This document shows, piece after piece, positions 57,436 through 64,000 of a stretch of 64,000 nt of DNA. Location: contig SEBV01000012.1 of assembly GCA_004172865.1 (NCBI GenBank), positions 62,001 to 126,000 on the forward strand, written 5' to 3'. Position 1 is the first letter of the stretch; the number at the start of each line of letters is the position of its first letter. The position numbers and the translations under genes were made by a program. The stretch comes from Gammaproteobacteria bacterium. Lineage in GTDB: Bacteria > Pseudomonadota > Gammaproteobacteria > Pseudomonadales > Cellvibrionaceae. Below the pieces are notes generated by a model. The model was given only the letters and a program-made list of their open reading frames with translations. It was not told the DNA's origin and made no database searches.

Positions 57436-58935
57436 ATGACACTAACTTTAGACAATTTTGAGGCGCTTTTGCCTTTACTGATTACCGCCGCGACAACAGT
57501 GTTTGTCATGCTGGCAATCGCTATTAAACGCAATCATTGGTGGAATGCGACTGTTACAGTTGCTGGTTTGAATATCGCACTTTTATCGACTGTTTATGTT
57601 GCGTTTAAACCCTACTTTTTTCCTGAAAGCGTTTCACTTATACCGCAAACCATAACGCCTTTATTTGTGGTTGATGGTTATTCCTTGTTCTTCTCTGCGT
57701 TGATTTTAATTTCTGCATTGGGCGCTACGACTTTAACGAATGCGTACATTGAATCTTTTAAACGCAATCGCGAAGAAATTTATTTGTTAATTACCATCGC
57801 AACGGCGGGCGGGATAGTGTTGGCTTATTCACATCACATGGCATCGCTGTTTATCGGTTTGGAAATGATGTCAGTTGCGCTCTACGGCATGGTTGCTTAT
57901 ACCTATGATCGCGCCCGTTCGCTAGAAGCAGCCATTAAATATATGGTCCTTTCCGCAACAGCTTCTGCCGCAATGTTATTTGGTATCGCACTTATTTATG
58001 CGCAAATCGGTTCGCTCGCATTTGCAGAGATCGGTGCAAAAGTAACGCAAGAGCCGAGCTTATTAGTTGTTGTAGGCGGAATGTTATTAGTGATTGGTTT
58101 GTTCTTCAAATTATCACTTGCACCATTTCACTTGTGGACACCAGACGTATATGAAGGTGCTCCAGCGCCCGTGGGTGCCTTCCTAGCCACAGCGGCGAAA
58201 GTGGCCGTTTTTGCAGTGCTGGCGCGGTTTGCAATTCTCGAATCCAAAAATGTTTTAGCGTCATTACCTTTCGTATTAACAATGATTGCAGTTGCCTGTA
58301 TTTCTATGCTGGTTGGTAATTTACTGGCGTTGAAGCAAAACAATATCAAACGTATGCTGGGCTATTCATCCATCGCGCATTTTGGTTATTTGTTGCTTTT
58401 AGTTTTAGTGGGTGGGCCGAAATTCGGCATTGAAGGTTTTGCAGTTTACCTTGCAATTTATGTAATGACTTCGCTGGTAGCATTTGGTGTTGTAACGCTT
58501 ATGTCTCATGCCGATAGCAAGCGCGATGCTGATTTGCTGAATGACTATCGCGGTCTGTTTTGGCGTCGTCCTTATTTAGCGTCCATCTTTACCTTGGCGT
58601 TATTTTCGCTCGCAGGTATTCCATTGACTGCAGGATTTATCGGTAAATTCTACGTTGTAACTGCTGCTGTAGGCGCGGGTCCAGTGGGTTGGATCGGTTT
58701 GATTTTTGTGGTGCTTGGTTCGTCCATAGGTATTTATTTTTATCTTCGCACAATCATCAGTTTGTTCCTGGCCAAGAAGCATATGCATCGTTTCGACGCA
58801 GAATTCAACTGGGGTCAACGCACTGGCGGGATCATGGTTTTAGGTGCTGCAGCATTTATTTTAATCATAGGTATTGTGCCGAATCCGCTTATGTTCCTTG
58901 CGCAGATAACACAATTGATTTGGGTTGCACCTTAG
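57436..58935 (+). CDS. nuoN: NADH-quinone oxidoreductase subunit N
   Basis: 499 residues, the third antiporter-like subunit, with SLFIGLEMMSVALYGMVAY, LAPFHLWTPDVYEGAPAPVGAFLATAAKVA and RMLGYSSIAHFGYLLLLVLVG. It is the last gene of the operon and is followed by a terminator 23 bases on. Confidence 0.96.
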   Translation: MTLTLDNFEALLPLLITAATTVFVMLAIAIKRNHWWNATVTVAGLNIALLSTVYVAFKPYFFPESVSLIPQTITPLFVVDGYSLFFSALILISALGATTLTNAYIESFKRNREEIYLLITIATAGGIVLAYSHHMASLFIGLEMMSVALYGMVAYTYDRARSLEAAIKYMVLSATASAAMLFGIALIYAQIGSLAFAEIGAKVTQEPSLLVVVGGMLLVIGLFFKLSLAPFHLWTPDVYEGAPAPVGAFLATAAKVAVFAVLARFAILESKNVLASLPFVLTMIAVACISMLVGNLLALKQNNIKRMLGYSSIAHFGYLLLLVLVGGPKFGIEGFAVYLAIYVMTSLVAFGVVTLMSHADSKRDADLLNDYRGLFWRRPYLASIFTLALFSLAGIPLTAGFIGKFYVVTAAVGAGPVGWIGLIFVVLGSSIGIYFYLRTIISLFLAKKHMHRFDAEFNWGQRTGGIMVLGAAAFILIIGIVPNPLMFLAQITQLIWVAP

Positions 58936-58957
58936 TTATAGCTAGGAAGTTTATTCG

Positions 58958-58982
58958 AAATGCCGACCTTGTGTCGGCATTT
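58958..58982 (+). terminator. Rho-independent terminator of the nuo operon
   Basis: AAATGCCGAC and GTCGGCATTT form a perfect 10-base stem with a CTTGT loop, followed by TATT. The T-run is short but the stem is strong. Confidence 0.82.
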
Positions 58983-59039
58983 TATTAATTGAAAATATTA
59001 AATATCTAACTGCGCATCGCGGTTACTTTGGAGGTTGTT

Positions 59040-59657
59040 GTGGAAATTGCATGTCTCGATTTAGAAGGTGTTTTGGTTCCGGAAATTTGGATTGAATTTG
59101 CGAAAGTAACGGGAATTGAATCACTAAAAGCAACCACGCGTGATATTCCTGACTACGATGTTTTAATGAAGCAACGTATTCGCATCCTGGAAGAAAACAA
59201 TCTTGGCTTAAAAGAAATTCAGGATGTTATTGCAACCTTAAAACCTTTAGACGGTGCCGTTGAATTTGTGGATTGGTTGCGTGAGCGTTTCCAGGTAATT
59301 ATTTTGTCAGATACTTTCTATGAATTTTCACAGCCATTAATGCGGCAGTTGGGCTTTCCAACTCTACTTTGCCATCGTTTAAATGTTGATGAGCGGAATA
59401 GAGTAGTGGGTTACACCTTGCGTCAAAAAGACCCAAAGCGTCAGTCTGTATTGGCCCTTAAGACACTCTACTATCGCATTATTGCAGCTGGCGATTCATA
59501 CAATGACACCACCATGTTAGGTGAAGCTGATCAAGGCATTTTGTTTCACGCACCACAAAATGTAATTGATCAATTTCCACAATTCCCTGCTGTTCATACT
59601 TATGAAGATTTGAAAAAAGAATTTATCAAAGCTAGCAATCGTGAATTAACTTTATAA
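59040..59657 (+). CDS. thrH: Bifunctional phosphoserine phosphatase / homoserine phosphotransferase ThrH
   Basis: 205 residues from GTG 59040, equal to the Pseudomonas ThrH length; GGAGG is five bases upstream. The ORF track start (TTG 59028) is too long by four. It is a HAD-superfamily enzyme with motif I CLDLEGVLVPEIW, motif II LSDTFYEF, the conserved Lys near RQKDPKRQ and motif III IAAGDSYNDTTML. It dephosphorylates phosphoserine and can transfer the phosphate to homoserine. Confidence 0.93.
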   Translation: MEIACLDLEGVLVPEIWIEFAKVTGIESLKATTRDIPDYDVLMKQRIRILEENNLGLKEIQDVIATLKPLDGAVEFVDWLRERFQVIILSDTFYEFSQPLMRQLGFPTLLCHRLNVDERNRVVGYTLRQKDPKRQSVLALKTLYYRIIAAGDSYNDTTMLGEADQGILFHAPQNVIDQFPQFPAVHTYEDLKKEFIKASNRELTL

Positions 59658-59713
59658 GTTATCTAAGATTGATAAAAAGTTTAATAAAATAAATTCAATA
59701 AAATAGATGTAGT

Positions 59714-59745
59714 AAAAAGGCAGAAGTGAAAACTTCTGCCTTTTT
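59714..59745 (+). terminator. Rho-independent terminator of thrH (bidirectional)
   Basis: AAAAAGGCAGAAGT, GAAA and ACTTCTGCCTTTTTT form a perfect 14-base stem with a GAAA tetraloop and a T-run, between thrH and the convergent hydrolase gene. Confidence 0.93.
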
Positions 59746-59771
59746 TATTTTTGAATAATGACTCTCAACAA

Positions 59772-60524
59772 TTAATACAAATTACTTCTGAAAAATCCAA
59801 GCGCAGTTTGGTAGCCCCACAACTGTAATTCAGCATCGTATCGGTCACCCTCATCGCGCATAAATGCGTGTACGCCATTTACCTCATGCCATTCAAATTT
59901 TACATTTGCATTCACCAAGGTTTTATAAACGATAGCGCGCCCCTCAGGCGGAACATGAGGATCTTGTTTGCCCCAAACCATTTGCAACTCACCGCGAATT
60001 TCTATTGTACGAGTGCGGCTATCATTGCCCGGTTGCGATGGAGTGACACCTGAGTGAATATCCGTTGCATAAAAACAACTGGTTGCAGAAATAGCAGGGT
60101 TAATCGCTGCTCGATAAGCCAGCCCACCACCCAAACAAAAACCCATGGCACCGATGTTACCTGAGTAATAGGGTAGGGTTTTAGCGTACTCGATCATGCT
60201 TTGGGTGTCACTATCGTGGGCCTCCAAATATTTTGCAACTTTATCCGCATTGCCTTTATCTCGCCCTGCGTCGTCATATCCCAACACCGTCCCAATGGGA
60301 TTTAGTTCGTGAAATACTTCAGGAACAATAACAATAAAACCGTGACCAGCCAAAATTTGTGCACTGCGACGAATAGGTGAAGTTTGCTGAAAAATTTCGG
60401 AATACAGCAGTATGGCAGGATATTTTTTTTCAGCCTTAACGCCATCTTCTTTTGGGCGATAAACATAACAACGCATAGTGCCGGTGGGTGTCTCTAAATC
60501 TACTTGATGGTTTTGAATTAACAT
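59772..60524 (-). CDS. Dienelactone hydrolase family protein
   Basis: 250 residues with the DLH fold: the nucleophile Cys in GAMGFCLGGGLAYRAA, the acid in WGKQDPHVPPEGR and the His in VNGVHAFMRDEGDRYD. Family members hydrolyse lactones or esters; the natural substrate here is unknown. There is no signal peptide, so it is cytosolic. It is monocistronic, with a 450-base AT-rich region upstream. Confidence 0.88.
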   Translation of the reverse strand: MLIQNHQVDLETPTGTMRCYVYRPKEDGVKAEKKYPAILLYSEIFQQTSPIRRSAQILAGHGFIVIVPEVFHELNPIGTVLGYDDAGRDKGNADKVAKYLEAHDSDTQSMIEYAKTLPYYSGNIGAMGFCLGGGLAYRAAINPAISATSCFYATDIHSGVTPSQPGNDSRTRTIEIRGELQMVWGKQDPHVPPEGRAIVYKTLVNANVKFEWHEVNGVHAFMRDEGDRYDAELQLWGYQTALGFFRSNLY

Positions 60525-60978
60525 AACTTACATTCTCTTAATAAATCAGTTTAGTTTATGTAAACCGGAAAATAATTAACGGACTTTTCTAATTTAATTG
60601 GCGCATAAAATTGAATTCTATCTAACTTTGCCAAAATTTTGTCATTTTTATTACGATTTTTAAAAAATTAAACGTAAGCATTTAATTAAAACGACAGCCG
60701 TTTGTCTAAGTTGTTTGAAAATCAATACTTGCCAAGCATCGAATAGAGACGTTCATCACGAAAAACAAAACTGAATTACAACTGCACAATCAACCGCATA
60801 AATTTTGCTAACGCATAAAAATTAAACGGTATGCCTGTTTACGTCACACGATTTTAAATGCAAATTAGAAGGGCACTCTTAGATGCCAATCGAGTAATCA
60901 ATTCATTGCAAATATCAGTGTACTTGAATGCTGTTTGTAAAAACCAATTTTTAATTCTTGAATATTAAGGAAACTCCT
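60525..60978. promoter_or_regulatory. Long AT-rich intergenic region between divergent genes
   Basis: 454 bases between the dienelactone hydrolase start and the unknown gene at 60979. It is strongly A/T-rich, with CGCATAAA repeated directly (starts 60795 and 60812). No supported ORF and no unambiguous promoter is seen. It should hold both divergent promoters. The last bases contain AAGGA, the ribosome binding site of the gene at 60979. Confidence 0.35.
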
Positions 60979-61713
60979 ATGTCTACTTTATTGCAAAAAA
61001 TCGCTACACAACAAGCTAAACTTGAAAACAATGTTCTCTGTCAACATCTCGTACATCGTAGAGATAGTTCAGCTGCCGCTTATAGTTTTCTACCTCACAT
61101 GACTTTTTTCATTTTGGGTTTTCGCGATATTTTAGAAGAAGCTAGAATTAAAAATCCAAAATCTGATGTAGAGCTAGCTCTTAATGCTCATTGCGATGAA
61201 GATTCAGGGCATTGGCTTTGGTTCATAGAAGATCTGAAAACATTAAATATGGATGTTAATTATTGGGGCGGTGACATGTCATCAATCTTAAAAATGCTCT
61301 GGTCTCCTGAAAGTTATCCGGTTCGTGAATTGGTCTATAGAATAACAAATCACATAAGAACGAGTAAAACTGCAGAAGAAAAAATGATAATAGTTGATTG
61401 TATGGAAAGTACATTTTCTGTTTTTATTAACAGCTTAAACGTTATTACACACAGGAATGGTTTTTACAATAAACTAAAATTTTTTGGTAGCGAACATTTT
61501 GATGCCGAATCTAATCATGCCTCTGGAAATTGGTTGGAGGGAGAAAAACAGCACGATGATGATCACTCTCATTATTCAAATATTCAGCTGTTTAGGTTGA
61601 GTCATATGAGCTTTGTTATTGATGATATTTTCAACGGGTTTGATCAGGTCTTTAACTACTGGTATAACACTATGCAAAATGCAATGCCAAATGACGTGGG
61701 TATTGCAATATAA
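60979..61713 (+). CDS. Unknown protein, candidate heme-oxygenase-like fold metalloprotein
   Basis: 244 residues from ATG 60979 (AAGGA six bases upstream), all-helical in appearance, with no signal or membrane segment. A set of possible metal ligands is spaced as in heme-oxygenase-like diiron proteins: H71, E74, D75 and H78 in AHCDEDSGHWLWFIEDL, E143 in DCMESTFSVFI, and H173, E177 and H180 in EHFDAESNHASGNW. The C-terminal HDDDHSHYS is extra His/Asp-rich. I do not recognise a named family, and the fold call is inference from these motifs. It is convergent with the hybrid kinase gene across a shared terminator. Confidence 0.7.
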   Translation: MSTLLQKIATQQAKLENNVLCQHLVHRRDSSAAAYSFLPHMTFFILGFRDILEEARIKNPKSDVELALNAHCDEDSGHWLWFIEDLKTLNMDVNYWGGDMSSILKMLWSPESYPVRELVYRITNHIRTSKTAEEKMIIVDCMESTFSVFINSLNVITHRNGFYNKLKFFGSEHFDAESNHASGNWLEGEKQHDDDHSHYSNIQLFRLSHMSFVIDDIFNGFDQVFNYWYNTMQNAMPNDVGIAI

Positions 61714-61726
61714 TTTTCTTAAATAC

Positions 61727-61756
61727 AAAAACTATGTTCCTTCGAACATAGTTTTT
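61727..61756. terminator. Bidirectional rho-independent terminator
   Basis: AAAAACTATGTTC, CTTC and GAACATAGTTTTT form a perfect 13-base stem between the gene ending at 61713 and the kinase gene ending at 61755. The kinase stop codon overlaps the T side. Confidence 0.88.
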
Positions 61757-63542
61757 ATACAAGATATAAATTTAGCTTATTTTCTATTTCCGTAAACATT
61801 GCCGGCTTTCTTAAATAATCTGTTGCTCCTACAGCCATTGCAGCTGCCACATCTTCATCAAATGCGAAAGCGCTATACACAACAATTGGAATATTGTTGC
61901 TTTTTTGACGGAAATATTTTATTAAATCAAACCCATTCACGTCGGGCAATTGCATATCTGTGAGAATCAAATCTATATTGTTCTCATCATATGATTTTTT
62001 AGCGACGTTCCCATTTTCTGCTAAAACACAGTTGTAACCTGCTTGTGTTAAGAGAGTTGAAACAGTTTTTAAGTTAAGTTCGTGATCGTCAATCACCAAT
62101 AAATTAAATTTTCTTTCCTCGCTTATTCTATTCGTACTTAATTGTGTTGGTGTGTTGACTGAAAAATTGGATTCATTTGTTACGGCTGCTGGGATTTTGC
62201 AAGTAAACGTTGCCCCGTTACTTAACTCACTAATAACGGAAATGTTGCCTTGCATGAGCGTGACAAGCTGTTCAACAATAGCTAATCCAAGTCCAACTCC
62301 TTCATTTTGAGTGTGCTTTTGTTCGAAGCGGAGAAATAATTGATCAATAATATTTGAAGGTATACCGATACCATTATCACTTACACAAATGTCGATAGAG
62401 TTACTAGGGTAGTCGTATGTTAATTTAAATTTAATACAATCGCCTTTGCTGTATTTAATAGCATTATCAATTAGATTGAAAATAATTTGCTGTATTTTTC
62501 CTTTATCACCCACAACCATTGGTGGCATATCGGATTCTGAGCTACAGATAATTTGGATATCACTTTTGTTATGCCGTCTATAATGGCTATTTATTTCGGT
62601 TACAACGCTTTGCAACGTAAAATCCTCTTGCTCAACAATTACTGTTCCTGATTCGAGCTTCGATAAATTGAGTACATTATTAATGATTCTGCGAAGCTTT
62701 TGACTGGAATCTGCTATGTCGTGACAGTATTCTTTTTGCTCACTATTTAAATTTGTTTTCAAAAGCAAATCATTAAGACCAATAATCCCTGTCAGTGGTG
62801 TTCTTATTTCATGACTAACATTTGCCAAAAATATCGACTTAACTTTGGTAAGGTGTTCTGCTTTTTCCAATGCCGCAGCAAGATCTTTTTCTACTTTTTC
62901 ACGCTTTTTTATTTCATTTAAAAGATGGTCAGATCTATCGGTGTGATATTTACTTAGAATACTTGGTAGTAACGCGGCAAACCCTACAGAGTAAATTAAT
63001 ACGAGACCAAAACCAAAAATAGCAAATTGGGGATCGGGTCTCAAAAAAGGATAGTCTAAAAAGTGAATTCCATTTAGTAGTAACAGTATTGCGAAACTGT
63101 TTCCAAATTGTGTTCCAGTATGCCGATATTTTATTAATTTATTCAGCGCGAAAAAAATTTGTGGTGCAGCTACACCCAAAGCTACGGGTATGGCGATGTA
63201 AGTAAAATTATTACTCGTTGCATATATCGTAAGGCTGGCGACAATTCCAGTAAGATAAATAATGCCAAACGGTTTAAATTTGAATGGCATTGAAGATGTT
63301 TCGGCTAATAATGAACAGGCATAATAAGCTACAACAATATAAGTAGGAAATGTCAGTAAGCTTCCCAAAACTGAGTCAGCAACAATCCCCTGCAGAATGA
63401 AATTTAAAGTGGTTAGCAGCCAAAGAATTACTAGTTTTTTATAGGTGGTTGTCCTGTATGCCAGCCAGAACTGTATGGCAAAGGCTAAGTTTATAACTAG
63501 CGATATAATATAAACCAGTAAGAGTATTGATAAGGTAGTCAC
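61755..63542 (-). CDS. Membrane hybrid sensor histidine kinase / response regulator
   Basis: 595 residues. Seven or so hydrophobic segments fill the first 195 residues, with no extracytoplasmic domain. A short coiled coil follows, then HisKA with FLANVSHEIRTPLTGIIGLNDLLL (phospho-His), HATPase with N box LIDNAIKYS and G boxes DNGIGIP and GVGLGLAIV, and a C-terminal receiver with VIDDHELNL, phospho-Asp in LILTDMQLPDVNGF and Lys in LRKPAM. The start is GTG 63542 with AGGA eight bases upstream. The membrane part could sense a lipophilic or membrane state. Its partner may be the receiver protein encoded 80 bases upstream. Confidence 0.92.
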   Translation of the reverse strand: MTTLSILLLVYIISLVINLAFAIQFWLAYRTTTYKKLVILWLLTTLNFILQGIVADSVLGSLLTFPTYIVVAYYACSLLAETSSMPFKFKPFGIIYLTGIVASLTIYATSNNFTYIAIPVALGVAAPQIFFALNKLIKYRHTGTQFGNSFAILLLLNGIHFLDYPFLRPDPQFAIFGFGLVLIYSVGFAALLPSILSKYHTDRSDHLLNEIKKREKVEKDLAAALEKAEHLTKVKSIFLANVSHEIRTPLTGIIGLNDLLLKTNLNSEQKEYCHDIADSSQKLRRIINNVLNLSKLESGTVIVEQEDFTLQSVVTEINSHYRRHNKSDIQIICSSESDMPPMVVGDKGKIQQIIFNLIDNAIKYSKGDCIKFKLTYDYPSNSIDICVSDNGIGIPSNIIDQLFLRFEQKHTQNEGVGLGLAIVEQLVTLMQGNISVISELSNGATFTCKIPAAVTNESNFSVNTPTQLSTNRISEERKFNLLVIDDHELNLKTVSTLLTQAGYNCVLAENGNVAKKSYDENNIDLILTDMQLPDVNGFDLIKYFRQKSNNIPIVVYSAFAFDEDVAAAMAVGATDYLRKPAMFTEIENKLNLYLV

Positions 63543-63624
63543 GATGTATATCCTAAATATCTAATCTTGAGTGCTGCATATAAAACTCACTGAAAGTATA
63601 AAATTTTATTTGTTAGATGAGCTT

Positions 63625-64000
63625 TTAATTGATCAATCTATTCAATTCATCCAGATTTAACGGCTTATCAATAAACCCTACAAACCCCTTTTGTAGCAGT
63701 TGCTTTTTCTCACTGCCTAAAGGTCTACTCGTAAGCCCGATAATAACGGCTGAAAAACTCTCTTGTTTTATGATTTCTGCTACCGCTTGTTCGCCGCCCA
63801 TCACTGGCATATGTAAATCCATCAGTATCAAGTCATAGGTTTTTTTTCGGCATAGTTCAATTGCCTCTTGGCCATTTGCCGCGAGGTCGACTTGATGTTG
63901 ATTCGATAGAAGTTTGTAAGCTATTTTTTGATGGATGGCATCATCTTCAACAACTAAGATGCTTAAGTTATTGTCCAATGAAACGGCTGTTATAAGTTTC
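63625..64000 (-). CDS. Receiver (REC) domain protein, 5' end beyond the window
   Basis: A complete CheY-like receiver is visible: VVEDDAIHQ (acid pocket), phospho-Asp in LILMDLHMPVMGG, a Ser/Thr in GLTSRP and Lys in FIDKPLNL. The ORF track starts at TTG 63978, but there is no ribosome binding site before it, and the frame stays open to the window edge (..KLITAVSLDNN..). It is therefore probably the C-terminal receiver of a longer protein, such as another hybrid kinase, rather than a free single-domain regulator. It lies on the same strand as the hybrid kinase gene. Confidence 0.8.
   Translation of the reverse strand, partial: KLITAVSLDNNLSILVVEDDAIHQKIAYKLLSNQHQVDLAANGQEAIELCRKKTYDLILMDLHMPVMGGEQAVAEIIKQESFSAVIIGLTSRPLGSEKKQLLQKGFVGFIDKPLNLDELNRLIN

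Noticed and set aside
1-64000. CRISPR arrays, insertion sequences, prophage or integrated elements
   Set aside because: No regularly spaced repeats, transposase or integrase ORFs, or direct repeats flanking the tRNA genes were seen; the accessory genes appear without visible mobility genes.

Overview
The window looks like chromosome from a gammaproteobacterium of the Cellvibrionaceae, most likely a Cellvibrio-like polysaccharide degrader. The grounds are the fused nuoCD gene in a full nuoA-N operon, Pseudomonas-like housekeeping gene blocks (mfd-csiV, sthA-PilZ-lolCDE-DUF2062, gpsA-sixA, prmB/aroC/MFS), and accessory carbohydrate genes (PL3 pectate lyase, NodB-type deacetylase, CE1-type esterase, a propeller sensor diguanylate cyclase). 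This is inference from protein content only; no database was consulted. I saw no insertion sequences, prophage, CRISPR array or rRNA.

Layout. 1-6.2 kb: the 3' end of rimO, a DUF748 (AsmA-like) protein, a small GNAT protein, an orphan prepilin, and an ExbB-ExbD pair followed by a large membrane-anchored protein with a C-terminal jelly-roll-like domain. 6.3-13 kb: an alcohol dehydrogenase/LysR divergent pair, ppnP, tRNA-Asn, three overlapping RNA-modification genes (truC-rsuA-rsmC), folD and a small unknown gene. 13-18 kb: secreted PL3 pectate lyase and a 14-repeat propeller diguanylate cyclase. 18.2-18.6 kb: tRNA-Pro, -Arg, -His cluster with a clear promoter. 18.8-25 kb: flavin reductase, an AT-rich intergenic region holding DnaA-box-like sites, the tightly packed gpsA-DUF4389-sixA-hydrolase-DUF4892 operon, folE and prmB. 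25.1-32 kb: two carbohydrate esterase genes, then aroC, an MFS transporter, a nitrilase-family amidase and pgm. 32-43 kb: csiV and mfd, sthA, a small secreted protein and a PilZ protein, lolC-lolD-lolE, DUF2062. 43-59 kb: cysH diverging from the complete 13-gene complex I operon. 59-64 kb: thrH, a dienelactone hydrolase family protein, an unknown protein with a heme-oxygenase-like metal-ligand pattern, a membrane hybrid histidine kinase and a receiver domain that runs off the window edge.

How the genes work together. Most of the window is core metabolism: respiratory complex I, lipoprotein export (Lol), transcription-coupled repair, folate, shikimate and phospholipid precursor enzymes, and ribosome/tRNA modification. 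The accessory parts suggest plant cell wall use (pectin, acetylated or esterified glycans) and c-di-GMP or two-component signalling. The most unusual system is the ExbB-ExbD trio at 3.7-6.2 kb: a proton-channel pair whose partner lacks a TonB C-terminus and carries a glycan-binding-like domain instead. Second are the possible heme-oxygenase-like diiron protein beside the kinase genes and the DnaA-box cluster upstream of gpsA.
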